A stretch of DNA of 64,000 nucleotides, taken from positions 1-64,000 of the forward strand of contig NZ_JAXKVW010000014.1 in assembly GCF_036172515.1 (NCBI RefSeq). The letters run 5' to 3'. Made by a program: the position numbers and the translations under genes. Of the stretch, positions 16,317 through 24,930 are shown piece after piece (within the stretch, counting starts at the first letter, position 1; every line of letters starts with the position of its first letter). The notes under the pieces were generated by a model, which was not told where the DNA came from, searched no databases, and saw only the letters and a list, made by a program, of their open reading frames with translations. This stretch comes from Flexistipes sp. (GTDB lineage Bacteria; Chrysiogenota; Deferribacteres; Deferribacterales; Flexistipitaceae).

Positions 16317-16970
16317 ATGCGAATTTTGATTATTGAAGATGACTTGGTTTTGGGCTCATCTGTACGGGATTATCTAAAATCCGAAGGTGAAAACGTGTCT
16401 CTTATTACAGATGACAGAAAAATCGACAGATTCTTTAACTTCGGACACTACGATATTGTCCTTCTGGATCTTATGCTTAAAATGAAAAAAGGGGAGTCCA
16501 TACTTTCACAGCTGAAAAAAAATAATCCTGAAATACCTGTAATGATAATTACCGCAAAAGAAGGTATAGAATCCAAAGAGGAGTGTTTTAAGAAAGGAGC
16601 TGATGATTATATCGTAAAACCGTTTGATCCGAGAGAGTTGCTGCTTCGGGTCAGATCTGTAAGTAAAAGATACGGCTGCCCGGCGGATAGAATGGAGATA
16701 GGGGATTTATGTATAGATGTTTCCGGTGAAACTATTTTTAAAAACGGTTGTGAGGTTAAGCTTACCAAAAGGGAGTGGGATATATTATATATATTACTGA
16801 TAAACCGCGGCAATGTTGTCAGTTTTGAAAAAATTATAAATTATGTCTGGGGGGATAAGCCGGTGGGAACGGAATCGGTTCGAACCTATATAAGGCATTT
16901 GCGTCAGTATCTTCCTGAAGATGCCATCAGAACGTATAAAGGAAGGGGGTATATGCTTGTCGGTCAATAG
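16317..16970 (+). CDS. OmpR-family response regulator
   Basis: Receiver domain with acidic pocket (EDD at 7-9), phosphoacceptor Asp51 (VLLDLML), Thr in MIITAKEG and Lys101 in YIVKPFDPRELLLR. The C-terminal winged helix (about 125-217) has TKREWDILYILL and TESVRTYIRHLRQYLP, ending with the usual YKGRGYML. MRILIIEDD fixes the N-terminus although no ribosome binding site exists, which fits a leaderless message. It is followed 47 bp later by its probable sensor kinase and lies between the gsp and pilin genes, so it may control one of them (inference). Confidence 0.93.
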   Translation: MRILIIEDDLVLGSSVRDYLKSEGENVSLITDDRKIDRFFNFGHYDIVLLDLMLKMKKGESILSQLKKNNPEIPVMIITAKEGIESKEECFKKGADDYIVKPFDPRELLLRVRSVSKRYGCPADRMEIGDLCIDVSGETIFKNGCEVKLTKREWDILYILLINRGNVVSFEKIINYVWGDKPVGTESVRTYIRHLRQYLPEDAIRTYKGRGYMLVGQ

Positions 16971-17017
16971 GCAAAGGCAAAGGTAAAGGTTGAGGTAGAG
17001 GTAGAGAGTGGGTATAG

Positions 17018-18262
17018 ATGAAAAAGCTTTTTAATGTTAGTTTTGAGTTGAAAATCTTTCTTTTCATTATTGTTACTCTGGTTATCGGTCTTTCGATGCT
17101 TAATGCCATTTTTCTCTATTCATTCAAGACGGAAATACAAAAGCGGATTTCCCTGGAAATTGACAGACATCAGGAGCTTAGCCGGTATACAAAACCGAAT
17201 GAACCTGCCTATCTTAAAGTTTCTGAAAAAAATATATTTATTCCCGGCTACGAATTGTATGATATCAGAGGCCGTTATAAATATTACGTGGACAAAAGTT
17301 ATTTAGCAGAGGAAGTCCGCAATAAATTGTTTCTGATGTTTTACTGGGATGCGGTCATAATTTTTTCCGTATCTGTACTGTATTATTTTACAGCTTACAG
17401 ACTGATTAAGAACCGTGAAAACTATTCAAAATCTTTTGAAATTATTCTTCTGGTATTGGGGCATAAACTAAAAAATTATCTTGCCGGCCAAAGGGTAAAT
17501 GCTGAGATTATCGACAGGGGTACTGATAGTTCTGTCATTGCAAAACCGAGCACTTTAGAATCTAAGTACTCGGTTGTGGCGATTTCAAAAGATGATAAAC
17601 AACGAGATTGCTTTGTCTCTGCCCAAGGGCGGATCCCTAACTTGTTAAATCCGACTTTGTCGGGCTGCGATGCAGCATTTAACAGGGCGAGCAAAGAGTT
17701 GCAGAACTTGCAAATGCGAAACTTGAATTATAAGCATATACGAGATGCTGTTAACAGAATCAAAACTGGAAACAGAATGCTGACAGCCGAACTGGAAAAT
17801 ATTTTTTCTTTTGTGAAAAAATTTGGGATTCAAAATAATACAAAATACAAAAAAAATACCACCAAAAGTTTTTTAAAACAAAATATTAATTTACCAGAGA
17901 TATTTGATGAGGTTGAGAAAGAATATTATGAAACACAAATCAGTTATGAAGATATTTCCGGTGGTGCGAAAAAAATTAAGAAAAAAATTAATTTAAAACG
18001 GGTATCTGTGAATTATGATGATATGAAATTTATTCTTTTTTTATTAATGGATAATGCGTATAAATATTCTGAAAATTTCATTTATATCAGGGCAGGAGTT
18101 TACAAAAGAAAAAAATATTTGTTCGTTATTAATGACTTCGGCAGTCCGGTAGAAAGCGGGTTGGGGGTAGGGCTGTCTGTTGCAGAGCAGCTGTGCAAAA
18201 AAAACGGAATAAAGCTGAGCTGGAATGCCGGCAGATATTTTACCTCTAAAATTATTTTCTGA
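17018..18262 (+). CDS. Sensor histidine kinase with a repeat element translated in frame
   Basis: Transmembrane segments lie at about residues 11-34 and 105-127, around a small periplasmic domain. The phosphoacceptor is His149 (LVLGHKLKNYLAGQR). The ATPase domain holds the N box (FLLMDNAYKYSEN, about 341-353), G1 (INDFGSPV) and G2 (GLGVGLSVAEQL). Between the histidine helix and the second helix (KHIRDAVNRIKTGNRMLTAE, from about 239) is an insertion of about 65 residues encoded by a T2-like repeat carrying modules P and C. The frame remains open through it. Typical hairpins of this domain have a short loop there. Upstream is a hexamer-like AAAGGCAAAGG purine run. The partner is the response regulator just upstream. 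Confidence 0.88.
   Translation: MKKLFNVSFELKIFLFIIVTLVIGLSMLNAIFLYSFKTEIQKRISLEIDRHQELSRYTKPNEPAYLKVSEKNIFIPGYELYDIRGRYKYYVDKSYLAEEVRNKLFLMFYWDAVIIFSVSVLYYFTAYRLIKNRENYSKSFEIILLVLGHKLKNYLAGQRVNAEIIDRGTDSSVIAKPSTLESKYSVVAISKDDKQRDCFVSAQGRIPNLLNPTLSGCDAAFNRASKELQNLQMRNLNYKHIRDAVNRIKTGNRMLTAELENIFSFVKKFGIQNNTKYKKNTTKSFLKQNINLPEIFDEVEKEYYETQISYEDISGGAKKIKKKINLKRVSVNYDDMKFILFLLMDNAYKYSENFIYIRAGVYKRKKYLFVINDFGSPVESGLGVGLSVAEQLCKKNGIKLSWNAGRYFTSKIIF
17545..17574. repeat. Module P, copy 2 (30 nt, within coding sequence)
   Basis: Ends ACCGAG / CTCGGT as in the other copies, but the inner arms are ACTT-TAGA and TCTAAGT, a different, still complementary pair. Encodes roughly residues 176-186 of the kinase. 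Confidence 0.85.
17640..17687. repeat. Module C, copy 5 (48 nt, within coding sequence)
   Basis: Outer arms ACTTGTTAAAT / ATTTAACAGGG (two mismatches) and inner hairpins CCGAC-TTT-GTCGG and GCTGC-GAT-GCAGC, different from all other copies but fully paired. Encodes about residues 208-224 of the kinase. Confidence 0.85.
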
Positions 18263-18327
18263 TTTTCACGATTTTTTTATGTTATAATGATTATATTGAA
18301 TTAAAGTTGTTATAAGTGGAGGAAATT

Positions 18328-18630
18328 ATGAGGCTAAGAATCTATACTTTTATTATATTAATGTTGTTTTTATTTGCGGGGGTCTCTTTTGCTGAAGACT
18401 TAACATGTGAGGAGCAATATAATGAATTACAAACTATTTTGCTGAATAATACACAGAACACAGAACCAACTTTATTGCATACAGAAGTTTTATGTAAGGA
18501 TGATGATTCTACCATTGTAAAGGTAAATGGCCGTTTTCTTTATGGTAAAACTTTCAGACTTGAAAAGGTAGTCGAGCAGGATATAGGGAAAAGATACGTT
18601 TTCCCCTATGCCAAAAGTAATGTTAGATAA
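18328..18630 (+). CDS. Small secreted protein of unknown function
   Basis: A 100-residue protein with a signal peptide (RIYTFIILMLFLFAGVSFAE). The mature part has two cysteines (LTCEEQY, EVLCKDD), which may form a disulfide in the periplasm. ATG at 18328 has GGAGG five to nine bases upstream; GTG at 18316 is part of that site. It directly precedes the pilY1-like gene by 15 bp and is probably the first gene of the pilin operon. I do not recognise the family. Confidence 0.7.
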   Translation: MRLRIYTFIILMLFLFAGVSFAEDLTCEEQYNELQTILLNNTQNTEPTLLHTEVLCKDDDSTIVKVNGRFLYGKTFRLEKVVEQDIGKRYVFPYAKSNVR

Positions 18631-18645
18631 ATATAGGGGGATTTT

Positions 18646-21600
18646 ATGAAAAAGATAATTATTGCAAGTTTCTTTTTTTTCATTTTTACGCAAAGCATAT
18701 GTTTCTCTGCTATGGGTGATGAGTATTATTCAATTCCTCCTTTTTTACAAAAAAATACTTATTCAAATTTAAGTCTGGTGTTGGATTATAGTGGTAGCAT
18801 GGCGTACCCTGCGTATAACACGTCCGGAAGTAGCTATGATTCATCTGAAGAATATTACGGTTATTATGACCGTAATAGTAATTATTCTTGTACAGGAAGT
18901 ATTTCTACAACCGAATATATTCCTCCTGGTTATTGGTCCTCTTTTGCTTATTACATTCATTGCGACGGACAGTGGCAAAAAGATTCTTCAGGCAGTTATT
19001 CCGGGAATGAATTGAATTTTTATAATATGGCAAGGATAGACCTTCTCAGATATGTTTTAACAGGCGGTGGTGTATCCCAGAATGATTACTGTCAGAGCAT
19101 AAATACATGTAATTCATATGATAATGAAATTGATTGTGAAAGCAATAACCTTTGTAGTTGGAGTAACTGGTGGTGGTTATCTGGCTGTTATAATAGATAT
19201 AATTGCAATGATTATTATAGTGATGCGACTGCTTGTAATTCAAATGATTTGTGCACTTGGAATTCTGAAAAAAGTATTATGACTGAATATGGGGAACGAA
19301 TTAAATATGTGGATATTTCAAATTATGATTCTGCAACACAAACAGCAAATGGTATTTTACAGGAAATCAATGAGAGAAGTGTAAAACCAAGGTTGGGATT
19401 GGTAATTTACAGTTCAGGTGTTACATACAATATAGAGCCGTCTTATGATTATAATAATATTATAGCTACAATTAACGATACTGTTGCAACAGGTGGTACA
19501 TATACTTACGGTGGAATTCAAGCTGCTAAAGAGTATTTTGAAAGTGATAGTGCTTATTCCTTTAATATTAAAGGGGATATGATTGATGTTAGTTGTACTA
19601 AAAATTTTACACTGTTAATGTCTGACGGTGCATGGAATGAAGGTGACAGCAATGACAGCCCTTCTAATGTTGATCCACAACATATAATTTATGACATGTG
19701 GAAAGGCGGGAATGCTGATTTAAAGTCTTCTTTAAGCGGGAATCAAAATGTTCAAACCTTTTCAATGGCAATGTTTTTGGATAGTGCATCAAATGGTTTT
19801 AATGCTATGAAACATTTTGGTGTTTTTGGTGGTTATAAAGGGCAGGGAGCACCTTGTGAGTATACTTCCGAATATCTTTATACTTCTTTAACCACAAATT
19901 TCCCCAATTCTTCATGTGATGAATGGGATGCTAATTCTGACGGATTACCTGATAATTTCTTTTCCGGTGAAAATCCGGATAAATTCAGGACTTCTTTGGA
20001 AAAAGTGTTTGAAGAAATACTAAAAGAGGTAAGTTCCGGTACCTCTGTTGCAGTACTGACAGATAAAAGAAAAGAAGGTTCCATTATGACACAGGCTGTT
20101 TTTTACCCGGATTATCAAGGTGTTCCATGGATAGGGAAACTTTTCGGATATTGGTTCTTGAATTTTAAAGACCCTCAGGGGAATGCTGTACAGAATATCA
20201 GAGAGGATACATATGATCCTTATAAGCTTAATATATGCAATGATAACGGTACGCCCGGTGGAGACAGAATATTAGGTTTTGGTTATAATGATTTAACCAG
20301 TAAACTTCAAGTCAGCCAATACAGAAGTGATTGCAGTGGATATAGATATGATAATACTTCTTATGAAACACCTTATGATCAGCTTGAAGATATTAATTCA
20401 CTTTTTGAAGTGTCTAACAAACTTGATAACACTCAGAGAACAATCTATACAACATGTGATAGTGCTAACTGTATACCTACACAAAATCTTACGGAATTAA
20501 AAAACTATGATACAGATTCGGATTTTGGGACTGATTATGGATGCCTGGGCAGTTTTGATAATTTAACTGATTTTGTGTACGGGGGAAGTATACCGGGGTG
20601 TGTTGACAGAACTGATGATGACGGAACTAAAAGAATTTTAGGTGATATTATATATTCCACTCCGCGAATTGCCAACTATGATAATATGAGCATGATATAT
20701 GTAGCTGCTAATGACGGTATGTTGCACGCTTTCAGAGCCGGTGAAACAGTGAAATATCAATCAAATGACTATATCGCCGTTCAACTGCAAAATGCCAAAA
20801 ATGATAATTCTACAGATAAGATCGGCAGAGAGGAATGGGCTTTTATTCCCAAAAATGCTCAGCCTTATCTGAGATACAGAGCCCAGCCTGGTTTTGAACA
20901 CCTTTATATAAATGATCTTACGCCCTATATTTTTGATTACAGCGATAAGAAAATTCTTATTGGCGGCATGAGGTTTGGGGGTGGAGTTAATTGTAATAAC
21001 GATAATTCCTCTTGCGTAAGCCCACCGTCAGATACTGTAGATAATTCATCGGTATCGGGAGGTTTTTCATCTTACTACGCTCTTGATGTAACTGACCCAT
21101 TAAATCCTAAATATTTGTGGAATTTTACTGACAAATATCTGGGTTTTGCTTATTCTGGACCTGCAGTAATAAAGAGACCTAATGGGCTTTATATTATGTT
21201 TCTTAGCGGCATGAAGGATTATGATGGAGAAGTTGCGTATGTAGGCAGTAACGCCAAAGTTTATGTTCTGACTTTGGATTCGAATAATCTCAGTATTACA
21301 AGTACATACAGTTACAGTGTTGGTGATATTGACAATAATTTGAAAAAAGATCAGGTTTACGGAAACCGGCTATTTACAGACGGTGTGGATCTGGACAATG
21401 ATGGTTATACTGATGCTTTGTTTTTTGCTTTTAGTTATTTGCAAGCCGGTGACTGGACTTCAAACTTATACGTTGCAAGGACAGATGACAGTTCTTTTCC
21501 TACAAATGGTAACTTTCTTGATAGAGTTGTTTCTTCTCTCCATGGTGCAGTTACAGCAAGCATTGTCAATATGCCCTGTTTTAATATGGACTACATTTAT

Positions 21601-22269
21601 TTTGGGACAGGGAGGTGGTTTTATAAGCAGGACGACTCCGCAGGCAGGACTAATAAACTTTACGGGATAAATATTAGTTGTCTTAGAGATGATAGCTGTA
21701 ATAATTTTAGTAATTTGGTTAACAATAATGATATATGTAGCGAATTAGAGGACAGCACAAAAAAACCTGCAGCCTGGGAAATTGGCTTAAACACTGAACA
21801 AACTATTGATAACATTACTTTTGGCAAAGAACGAATCATATCCGATGCAGGTAAAATGGAATGGGCTAACACAATTCTTTTCACCTCTATGCAGCCTAGT
21901 ACCAATCCCTGTTCTTACGGCGGCAGATCCAGAGGCTGGGGATTAAACTGCGCTACGGGGAAAAGTATATGGGATGATTCTTGTCCTGGATTTACAGTTG
22001 ACAATAGCTCTGTTACCTGCGGATATCTGCAGACATCAACAACTGCAATTAATCAATTATGTGCAGAAAGTTTCTCGAAGCAAGAAGGTGACAGAAATGT
22101 AAGTAATGCAATGGGGCAAGGAAACAGTTCAGGCGGCGATGCATCTATTAATGATGTTAACGCCGGTCAGACTGAGTGGTATACAGGCGTAACCCCTGAA
22201 ACACCTCCGATCATTCCTCCACCTTATTCAGGGTTGAAAGGAGACATATTGCTTTGGATAGAAAAGTAA
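18646..22269 (+). CDS. pilY1: PilY1-like adhesin/pilus-tip protein with von Willebrand A domain
   Basis: A 1207-residue exported protein (signal peptide about 1-22). The N-terminal von Willebrand A domain has the metal site DYSGS at residues 47-51 and LLMSDGAWNEGDSND. A cysteine- and tryptophan-rich insertion (about residues 148-208, two units ending CSW and CTW) interrupts it. The C-terminal PilY1 beta-propeller (about 650-1100) starts near GDIIYSTPRIANYDN and holds VAANDGMLHAF and the calcium-loop motif DLDNDGYTDA near residue 915. Such proteins sit at the tip of type IV pili and mediate adhesion and assembly. The stop overlaps the next pilin gene start by one base. At least four minor pilin genes follow. 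Confidence 0.9.
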   Translation: MKKIIIASFFFFIFTQSICFSAMGDEYYSIPPFLQKNTYSNLSLVLDYSGSMAYPAYNTSGSSYDSSEEYYGYYDRNSNYSCTGSISTTEYIPPGYWSSFAYYIHCDGQWQKDSSGSYSGNELNFYNMARIDLLRYVLTGGGVSQNDYCQSINTCNSYDNEIDCESNNLCSWSNWWWLSGCYNRYNCNDYYSDATACNSNDLCTWNSEKSIMTEYGERIKYVDISNYDSATQTANGILQEINERSVKPRLGLVIYSSGVTYNIEPSYDYNNIIATINDTVATGGTYTYGGIQAAKEYFESDSAYSFNIKGDMIDVSCTKNFTLLMSDGAWNEGDSNDSPSNVDPQHIIYDMWKGGNADLKSSLSGNQNVQTFSMAMFLDSASNGFNAMKHFGVFGGYKGQGAPCEYTSEYLYTSLTTNFPNSSCDEWDANSDGLPDNFFSGENPDKFRTSLEKVFEEILKEVSSGTSVAVLTDKRKEGSIMTQAVFYPDYQGVPWIGKLFGYWFLNFKDPQGNAVQNIREDTYDPYKLNICNDNGTPGGDRILGFGYNDLTSKLQVSQYRSDCSGYRYDNTSYETPYDQLEDINSLFEVSNKLDNTQRTIYTTCDSANCIPTQNLTELKNYDTDSDFGTDYGCLGSFDNLTDFVYGGSIPGCVDRTDDDGTKRILGDIIYSTPRIANYDNMSMIYVAANDGMLHAFRAGETVKYQSNDYIAVQLQNAKNDNSTDKIGREEWAFIPKNAQPYLRYRAQPGFEHLYINDLTPYIFDYSDKKILIGGMRFGGGVNCNNDNSSCVSPPSDTVDNSSVSGGFSSYYALDVTDPLNPKYLWNFTDKYLGFAYSGPAVIKRPNGLYIMFLSGMKDYDGEVAYVGSNAKVYVLTLDSNNLSITSTYSYSVGDIDNNLKKDQVYGNRLFTDGVDLDNDGYTDALFFAFSYLQAGDWTSNLYVARTDDSSFPTNGNFLDRVVSSLHGAVTASIVNMPCFNMDYIYFGTGRWFYKQDDSAGRTNKLYGINISCLRDDSCNNFSNLVNNNDICSELEDSTKKPAAWEIGLNTEQTIDNITFGKERIISDAGKMEWANTILFTSMQPSTNPCSYGGRSRGWGLNCATGKSIWDDSCPGFTVDNSSVTCGYLQTSTTAINQLCAESFSKQEGDRNVSNAMGQGNSSGGDASINDVNAGQTEWYTGVTPETPPIIPPPYSGLKGDILLWIEK

Positions 22270-22703
22270 TGACCAGAAAAGGAGTTACTTTAATAGAACT
22301 TTTGGTTGCTATTGCCATTTTAGTAATTCTGCTTGCCATCGCTGTACCCAACTATAACGAGTGGCGTGAAAAGAATAGTATAGAAAACGATGTGCACAAA
22401 ATGTACGGATTATTAAGTGAGCTTAGAACGAAAGCTTTTACCGAGAAAATGAATGTTGATTTTTCCTTTAATGGTACAAATGATGTTTTAACTGCTTCTT
22501 ATGATAACAGCTCTGCAAGTGTTAATCTGCAAAATGAATTTGAATTTGTTGGAAGTGATGTTAGCATTGATACCAGAGGCACTTATTCAGGATCAAGTAT
22601 CAAACCGGTTTCAGGTTCTACAATATCGCAGGTGGACTGTATTTCTGTTGATGACACGCGAATTGCTATAGGTAAATGGAACGGGAGCTGTGAACATGAA
22701 TAA
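22269..22703 (+). CDS. Type IV pilin-like protein (GspH/FimT type)
   Basis: Class III signal: MTRKG|VTLIELLVAIAILVILLA, with prepilin peptidase cleavage after the glycine and Glu at +5. The globular part is short (about 120 residues) and ends with a cysteine pair (VDCISVDDTR, GSCEHE) like GspH/FimT minor pilins. ATG at 22269 overlaps the pilY1 stop; a TTG at 22254 with GGAG upstream is an alternative start that would lengthen the leader. Co-transcribed with the next pilin genes. Confidence 0.85.
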   Translation: MTRKGVTLIELLVAIAILVILLAIAVPNYNEWREKNSIENDVHKMYGLLSELRTKAFTEKMNVDFSFNGTNDVLTASYDNSSASVNLQNEFEFVGSDVSIDTRGTYSGSSIKPVSGSTISQVDCISVDDTRIAIGKWNGSCEHE

Positions 22704-23094
22704 AGGCTTTACAATAATAGAGCTTATGGTGGCTATGCTTATTTTTGCAGTTGCAATGCTGGGCTTGGTTTCCGGAGCTATTCAGGTGAAAAAAATTAGT
22801 CTGAATAATATGCTCAGAAACGAGGCCGTTCGCATTGCTGCTGATACATTTGAAAACGCAAGAAATGTGATTGATGTAAATTCGCTTGACAATACAGGAG
22901 ATTGTGCTGGTGGATGTGATCCAGCCGGAAGTGATAATTGCACTGTTAGCCGTTATATCAGAAATGGTAATGTTAAATTTGGTAAAATAGTTGAAGTAAC
23001 CGGTTCTGATTTGAAAAAAGTAGAAGTGAATGTTTGCTGGGATTTTTTTGGCGATATTAAAAAGCATAGTGCAGTTAGTTATATAAGAAACTAA
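22696..23094 (+). CDS. Minor pilin (PilV/GspI-like)
   Basis: Prepilin leader MNKG|FTIIELMVAMLIFAVAML, Glu at +5. The globular domain carries two cysteines close together (DCAGGCDP), a further one in DNCTV and one in VNVCWDF, consistent with PilV-like minor pilins. It overlaps the previous gene by eight bases; an in-frame GTG two codons upstream is an alternative start. Together with its neighbours it probably primes pilus assembly and supports PilY1. Confidence 0.8.
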   Translation: MNKGFTIIELMVAMLIFAVAMLGLVSGAIQVKKISLNNMLRNEAVRIAADTFENARNVIDVNSLDNTGDCAGGCDPAGSDNCTVSRYIRNGNVKFGKIVEVTGSDLKKVEVNVCWDFFGDIKKHSAVSYIRN

Positions 23095-23105
23095 GGAGAC
23101 GTTGA

Positions 23106-24041
23106 GTGAAGAAAGGTTTTACTTTAATAGAGCTTTTGGTATCGATGGCGATTTTTGCCATTTTGATAGCAGGTGTTTATTACACCTATATTAGCTTGTA
23201 TAGTGATTACAAACACCAGACCGTTAATGTAGAAAGTGAAATAGAAAACTTATTAGGACAAAATATAGTTAGACTGGATATTGAGCATGCCGGTATGGGT
23301 GTGCCGGATAATTCTTCTATAAATCCTATAGAATGGGACAATGCAGCTAACCACCTTAAAATTGTATCATCAGTAAACAGTACAAACCAGGATACTTTGA
23401 AATGGGCACTAATAGATTGTGACAATGGCTCATGGACTAAGATGTCGGGCGATGATTTAAACGATAATCTAACATTCATAAACGTTTTTACATTGGCAGA
23501 GGATAACGGAAGTAATGCTTGGGGAACTTGCCCCGGCAATTCAGTTTATACGGTTTATCCGGAAAGGACTAACATTGCCATTAAGTTAAGTGAGAATACG
23601 AATGGGGATTCCGGTTATACAGGGGAGTTAAAAATATGCAATGACGGCACCTATAATTTACTTCGTGGAGTAGGGGTTAATGCCGGCAAAAATGATAACC
23701 AAGGCTCTCATATTATTGACTGTGTGGCTGATTTTAAGGTAACTTTTGATTATGATGAGGATGGCGGCGGTACATTGGATTTAGACGAATATGATCTTAG
23801 TAAATCTGTCCCAAATCCTGATAAGATTCGTGCTGTCAATGTATACTTACTTGTGCAGGAAGGGAAGTACGACAGAAACCTTAATTTTACAAATAACGTG
23901 GTTGGTGGAAGTTACGTTCTGCAGAATGTTAACCCGGACGGAGATGATATAACTCTCTCTTTACCTGCAGGTTATGAGCATTACAAATGGAACCCTATTG
24001 TCATGAAAGTAAAACCTATGGGGCTGGTAAATGATGATTAA
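23106..24041 (+). CDS. Minor pilin (PilW/GspJ-like)
   Basis: Starts with GTG after AGGAGACG; leader MKKG|FTLIELLVSMAIFAILIAG. At 311 residues it is a large minor pilin, as usual for PilW. The conserved phrase LGQNIVRLDIEHAGMG follows the helix. A DYDEDGGGTLDLDEYD segment (about 215-230) resembles a calcium-binding loop. The end overlaps the next gene by 11 bases. Confidence 0.83.
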   Translation: MKKGFTLIELLVSMAIFAILIAGVYYTYISLYSDYKHQTVNVESEIENLLGQNIVRLDIEHAGMGVPDNSSINPIEWDNAANHLKIVSSVNSTNQDTLKWALIDCDNGSWTKMSGDDLNDNLTFINVFTLAEDNGSNAWGTCPGNSVYTVYPERTNIAIKLSENTNGDSGYTGELKICNDGTYNLLRGVGVNAGKNDNQGSHIIDCVADFKVTFDYDEDGGGTLDLDEYDLSKSVPNPDKIRAVNVYLLVQEGKYDRNLNFTNNVVGGSYVLQNVNPDGDDITLSLPAGYEHYKWNPIVMKVKPMGLVNDD

Positions 24042-24447
24042 GACAAATGAAAAAGGGATGGCACTTATAATTACTTTGGTTTTAAGTTTTGTGGCACTTG
24101 GCTTTATTGCCGCTATCTTATATCTTTTAAATACCTCCACCAGCGGTTCCGGTGCTACAAAACGGTATTCGATGGCTTTGGAAACAGCAAAAGGCGTGTC
24201 CGATTATGTTGTGGAGAAAATACTGAGTGACGACCTAACCTGCAGTGGATCCAGCTGTGATTCAGGAGAAAGTATAGATATAGATATAGCTCCGCCTAAT
24301 CACAACATAAGCGCAATAATGCTATCTGATCCCAAAAAAGTTACTGTGGATGAGGTTGATTATACAATATATTCTGTAAGAGTTGAAGCTGAAAATGATA
24401 AAACCAATGATAAAGCTATCATAGAATTTGTCTACAGAACTTACTAA
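24031..24447 (+). CDS. PilX-like minor pilin
   Basis: The N-terminus NEKG|MALIITLVLSFVALGFIAAI has the pilin-type hydrophobic helix but no Glu at +5, which is the pattern of PilX/GspK-type tip pilins. Two cysteines (LTCSGSSCDS) may form a short disulfide loop. It is the last gene of the pilin operon and its stop overlaps the convergent MarR-type gene by four bases. Confidence 0.78.
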   Translation: MMIKTNEKGMALIITLVLSFVALGFIAAILYLLNTSTSGSGATKRYSMALETAKGVSDYVVEKILSDDLTCSGSSCDSGESIDIDIAPPNHNISAIMLSDPKKVTVDEVDYTIYSVRVEAENDKTNDKAIIEFVYRTY

Positions 24448-24902
24448 TTTATCTTTATCTTTTTGACTTCGGGGTCTATTGAGTCTGTTATTTTCTGGAT
24501 TGATTTAATGAGGTCTATTATAGCCTGCTCGTCAAATTTGTTTTTTTCAAAGAAACAGTCTTCTTCCAGCACCTGAAACGATCTGTCCACAAAGTCAGTA
24601 CCTTTTTCCGTGAGCTCTATATTAATAATCCGCCTGTCTTTTCCGCTTTTTACCCGCTGTACGTAACCTTTCAGTTCGAGCCTGTCTATTATGCCGGTAA
24701 TGGCGCTGTTATTCAGATTGACGCGCCTTGTCAGCTCCGTAAGATTGATGCTTCTTTCCTTTTTTATTTCGTACAGGCAGATGAGCTGAGGAAGGGTGAT
24801 ATTATATTTCTGATTGAGATATTTTGTATATTTATCCAGTAATCGGTTGATTTTTCTTATATTGAGAATAAGATCCATGCAAAGATGTTCGTTGTCATAC
24901 AT
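24444..24902 (-). CDS. MarR-family transcriptional regulator
   Basis: A 152-residue winged-helix protein of the MarR family: YNITLPQLICLYEI, RSINLTELTRRVNLNNSAITGIIDRLELKGYV as recognition region, then SGKDRRIINIELTEKG as wing. It presumably binds operator DNA as a dimer. It is convergent with the pilin operon. Its upstream region is only 28 bp long before a T2 element starts, so its promoter lies within or beyond the element. Target genes unknown; the divergent side has no gene for 490 bp. Confidence 0.9.
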   Translation of the reverse strand: MYDNEHLCMDLILNIRKINRLLDKYTKYLNQKYNITLPQLICLYEIKKERSINLTELTRRVNLNNSAITGIIDRLELKGYVQRVKSGKDRRIINIELTEKGTDFVDRSFQVLEEDCFFEKNKFDEQAIIDLIKSIQKITDSIDPEVKKIKIN

Positions 24903-24930
24903 AGTGTACCTCTGTTTGTAAAATTACTTA

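Larger units (their letters stand above)
17533..17726. repeat. T2-like repeat inside the kinase gene
   Basis: From TGTCATTGC to GCGAAACTTGA this aligns with the T2 elements at 24931-25151 and 48744-49015, including the GTGGC(A/G)AT(C/T)TCAAAA and GAGATTGC parts. The left terminal repeat is missing. It bears module P (17545-17574) and module C (17640-17687), the latter at the same position as in the 48.8-kb element. Confidence 0.85.
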
